Positions 63,607-64,000 of a stretch of 64,000 nucleotides of DNA are shown here, piece by piece. How positions within the stretch are numbered: position 1 is the first letter of the stretch; each line of letters begins with the position of its first letter. The notes under the pieces were generated by a model that worked only from the letters and a program-made list of their open reading frames with translations, did no database searches and was not told where the DNA came from. This DNA comes from Gamsiella multidivaricata (Eukaryota > Mortierellomycota > Mortierellomycetes > Mortierellales > Mortierellaceae): the NCBI RefSeq assembly GCF_025024155.1, contig NW_026251730.1, forward strand, positions 248,001-312,000. The letters are read 5' to 3'. The position numbers and the translations under genes were made by a program.

Positions 63607-63965
63607 TACGTAAATCCATCGCGTTTCGTTTTTGCGTCTCCGCACTATAGCACAACAATGGGAAGGAAAGGGCGCTCACTTTTTGTCTTGTTTCTGACCC
63701 ATCGGAATAGTCGGAAGAGAAGAGGAAAGACAGAGAGAGGATGAGCCAGGAACAGGCGGACGGATGATGCGCATCAGTCCTCCATCCCGTTTGGGCGGAG
63801 TGACAACGAAGAATGGAACAGGGCTTCTCCACTTTGTGGCCCGGTGATGGCGTGATGTTCAACAGGATGAGTCGGTGGACGCTTTCAGCTGGCACAGACA
63901 CGGTGCCGTACCGACTTGAAGTCGAGCTAAACTCTCAAATAAAAGGGACGGGATGGCTCACGCAT

Positions 63966-64000
63966 GCCTGCAGAGTAAAGTAAAGTAAAGTAAAGTGAAG
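63966..64000 (+). repeat. AGTAA pentanucleotide microsatellite
   Basis: About five AGTAA/GTAAA units at the right end of the window (AGAGTAAAGTAAAGTAAAGT); may continue beyond it. Confidence 0.8.

Overview
The window is a eukaryotic, almost certainly fungal, segment. Genes are split by short GT–AG introns, intergenic DNA is rich in poly-A/T tracts, and housekeeping proteins have fungal-type architectures (Spb1, eIF5, eS12, TTI1, Kre9/Knh1-like, Ssh4-like). The mix of many F-box/leucine-rich-repeat genes and relics, a Crinkler N-terminal fragment, DIRS-type retroelements and a giant NACHT–WD40 receptor resembles Mortierellomycota (Mortierella and relatives). That placement is inference from family content; I ran no search.

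Layout. 0–7.2 kb is a conserved block: 5' part of SPB1 (−), eIF5 (+), a secreted GPI-type Kre9/Knh1-like protein (+) and ribosomal protein eS12 (−). 7.9–18.3 kb holds an F-box/LRR pseudogene with two in-frame TAG codons (−), the TOR/PIKK chaperone subunit TTI1 (+), and a tandem pair of a decayed and an intact F-box/LRR gene (+). 18.3–33.3 kb is accessory DNA: a misplaced 3' fragment of large-subunit rRNA, a secreted Cys-rich protein, a triplicated 203-bp repeat that feeds into a seven-exon gene with a PD-(D/E)XK-like motif, and several decaying genes. 33.4–35.3 kb is a tail-anchored protein with a possible tubby-like fold. 35.6–41.3 kb is mosaic: pieces of two DIRS-like elements flank an intact F-box/LRR gene, followed by a broken Crinkler N-terminus. 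41.7–51.1 kb returns to normal genes: a PIF/Harbinger-derived protein, an Ssh4-like SPRY adaptor, a DUF962/Mpo1-like membrane protein, a small coiled-coil protein and another F-box/LRR gene. 52.35–54.55 kb is a 5'-truncated LINE insertion with poly(A) tail and an 18-bp target-site duplication. 55.66–62.30 kb is one two-exon gene for a ~2172-residue STAND/NLR-like protein: helical N-terminus, NACHT ATPase, pentapeptide-like stretch, then 21 WD40 repeats, 18 of them near-identical 42-residue units. The right end carries a pogo/Tigger transposase relic and another copy of the DIRS-associated repeat.

Functional reading. The most notable locus is the NACHT–WD40 gene. Its sensor repeats are homogenised at DNA level yet vary at a few positions of the unit, the behaviour known from fungal nonself-recognition NLRs. 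The F-box/LRR family (three intact genes, one double-nonsense copy and at least two relics), the Crinkler fragment and the PD-(D/E)XK gene are other expanding and decaying families around it.
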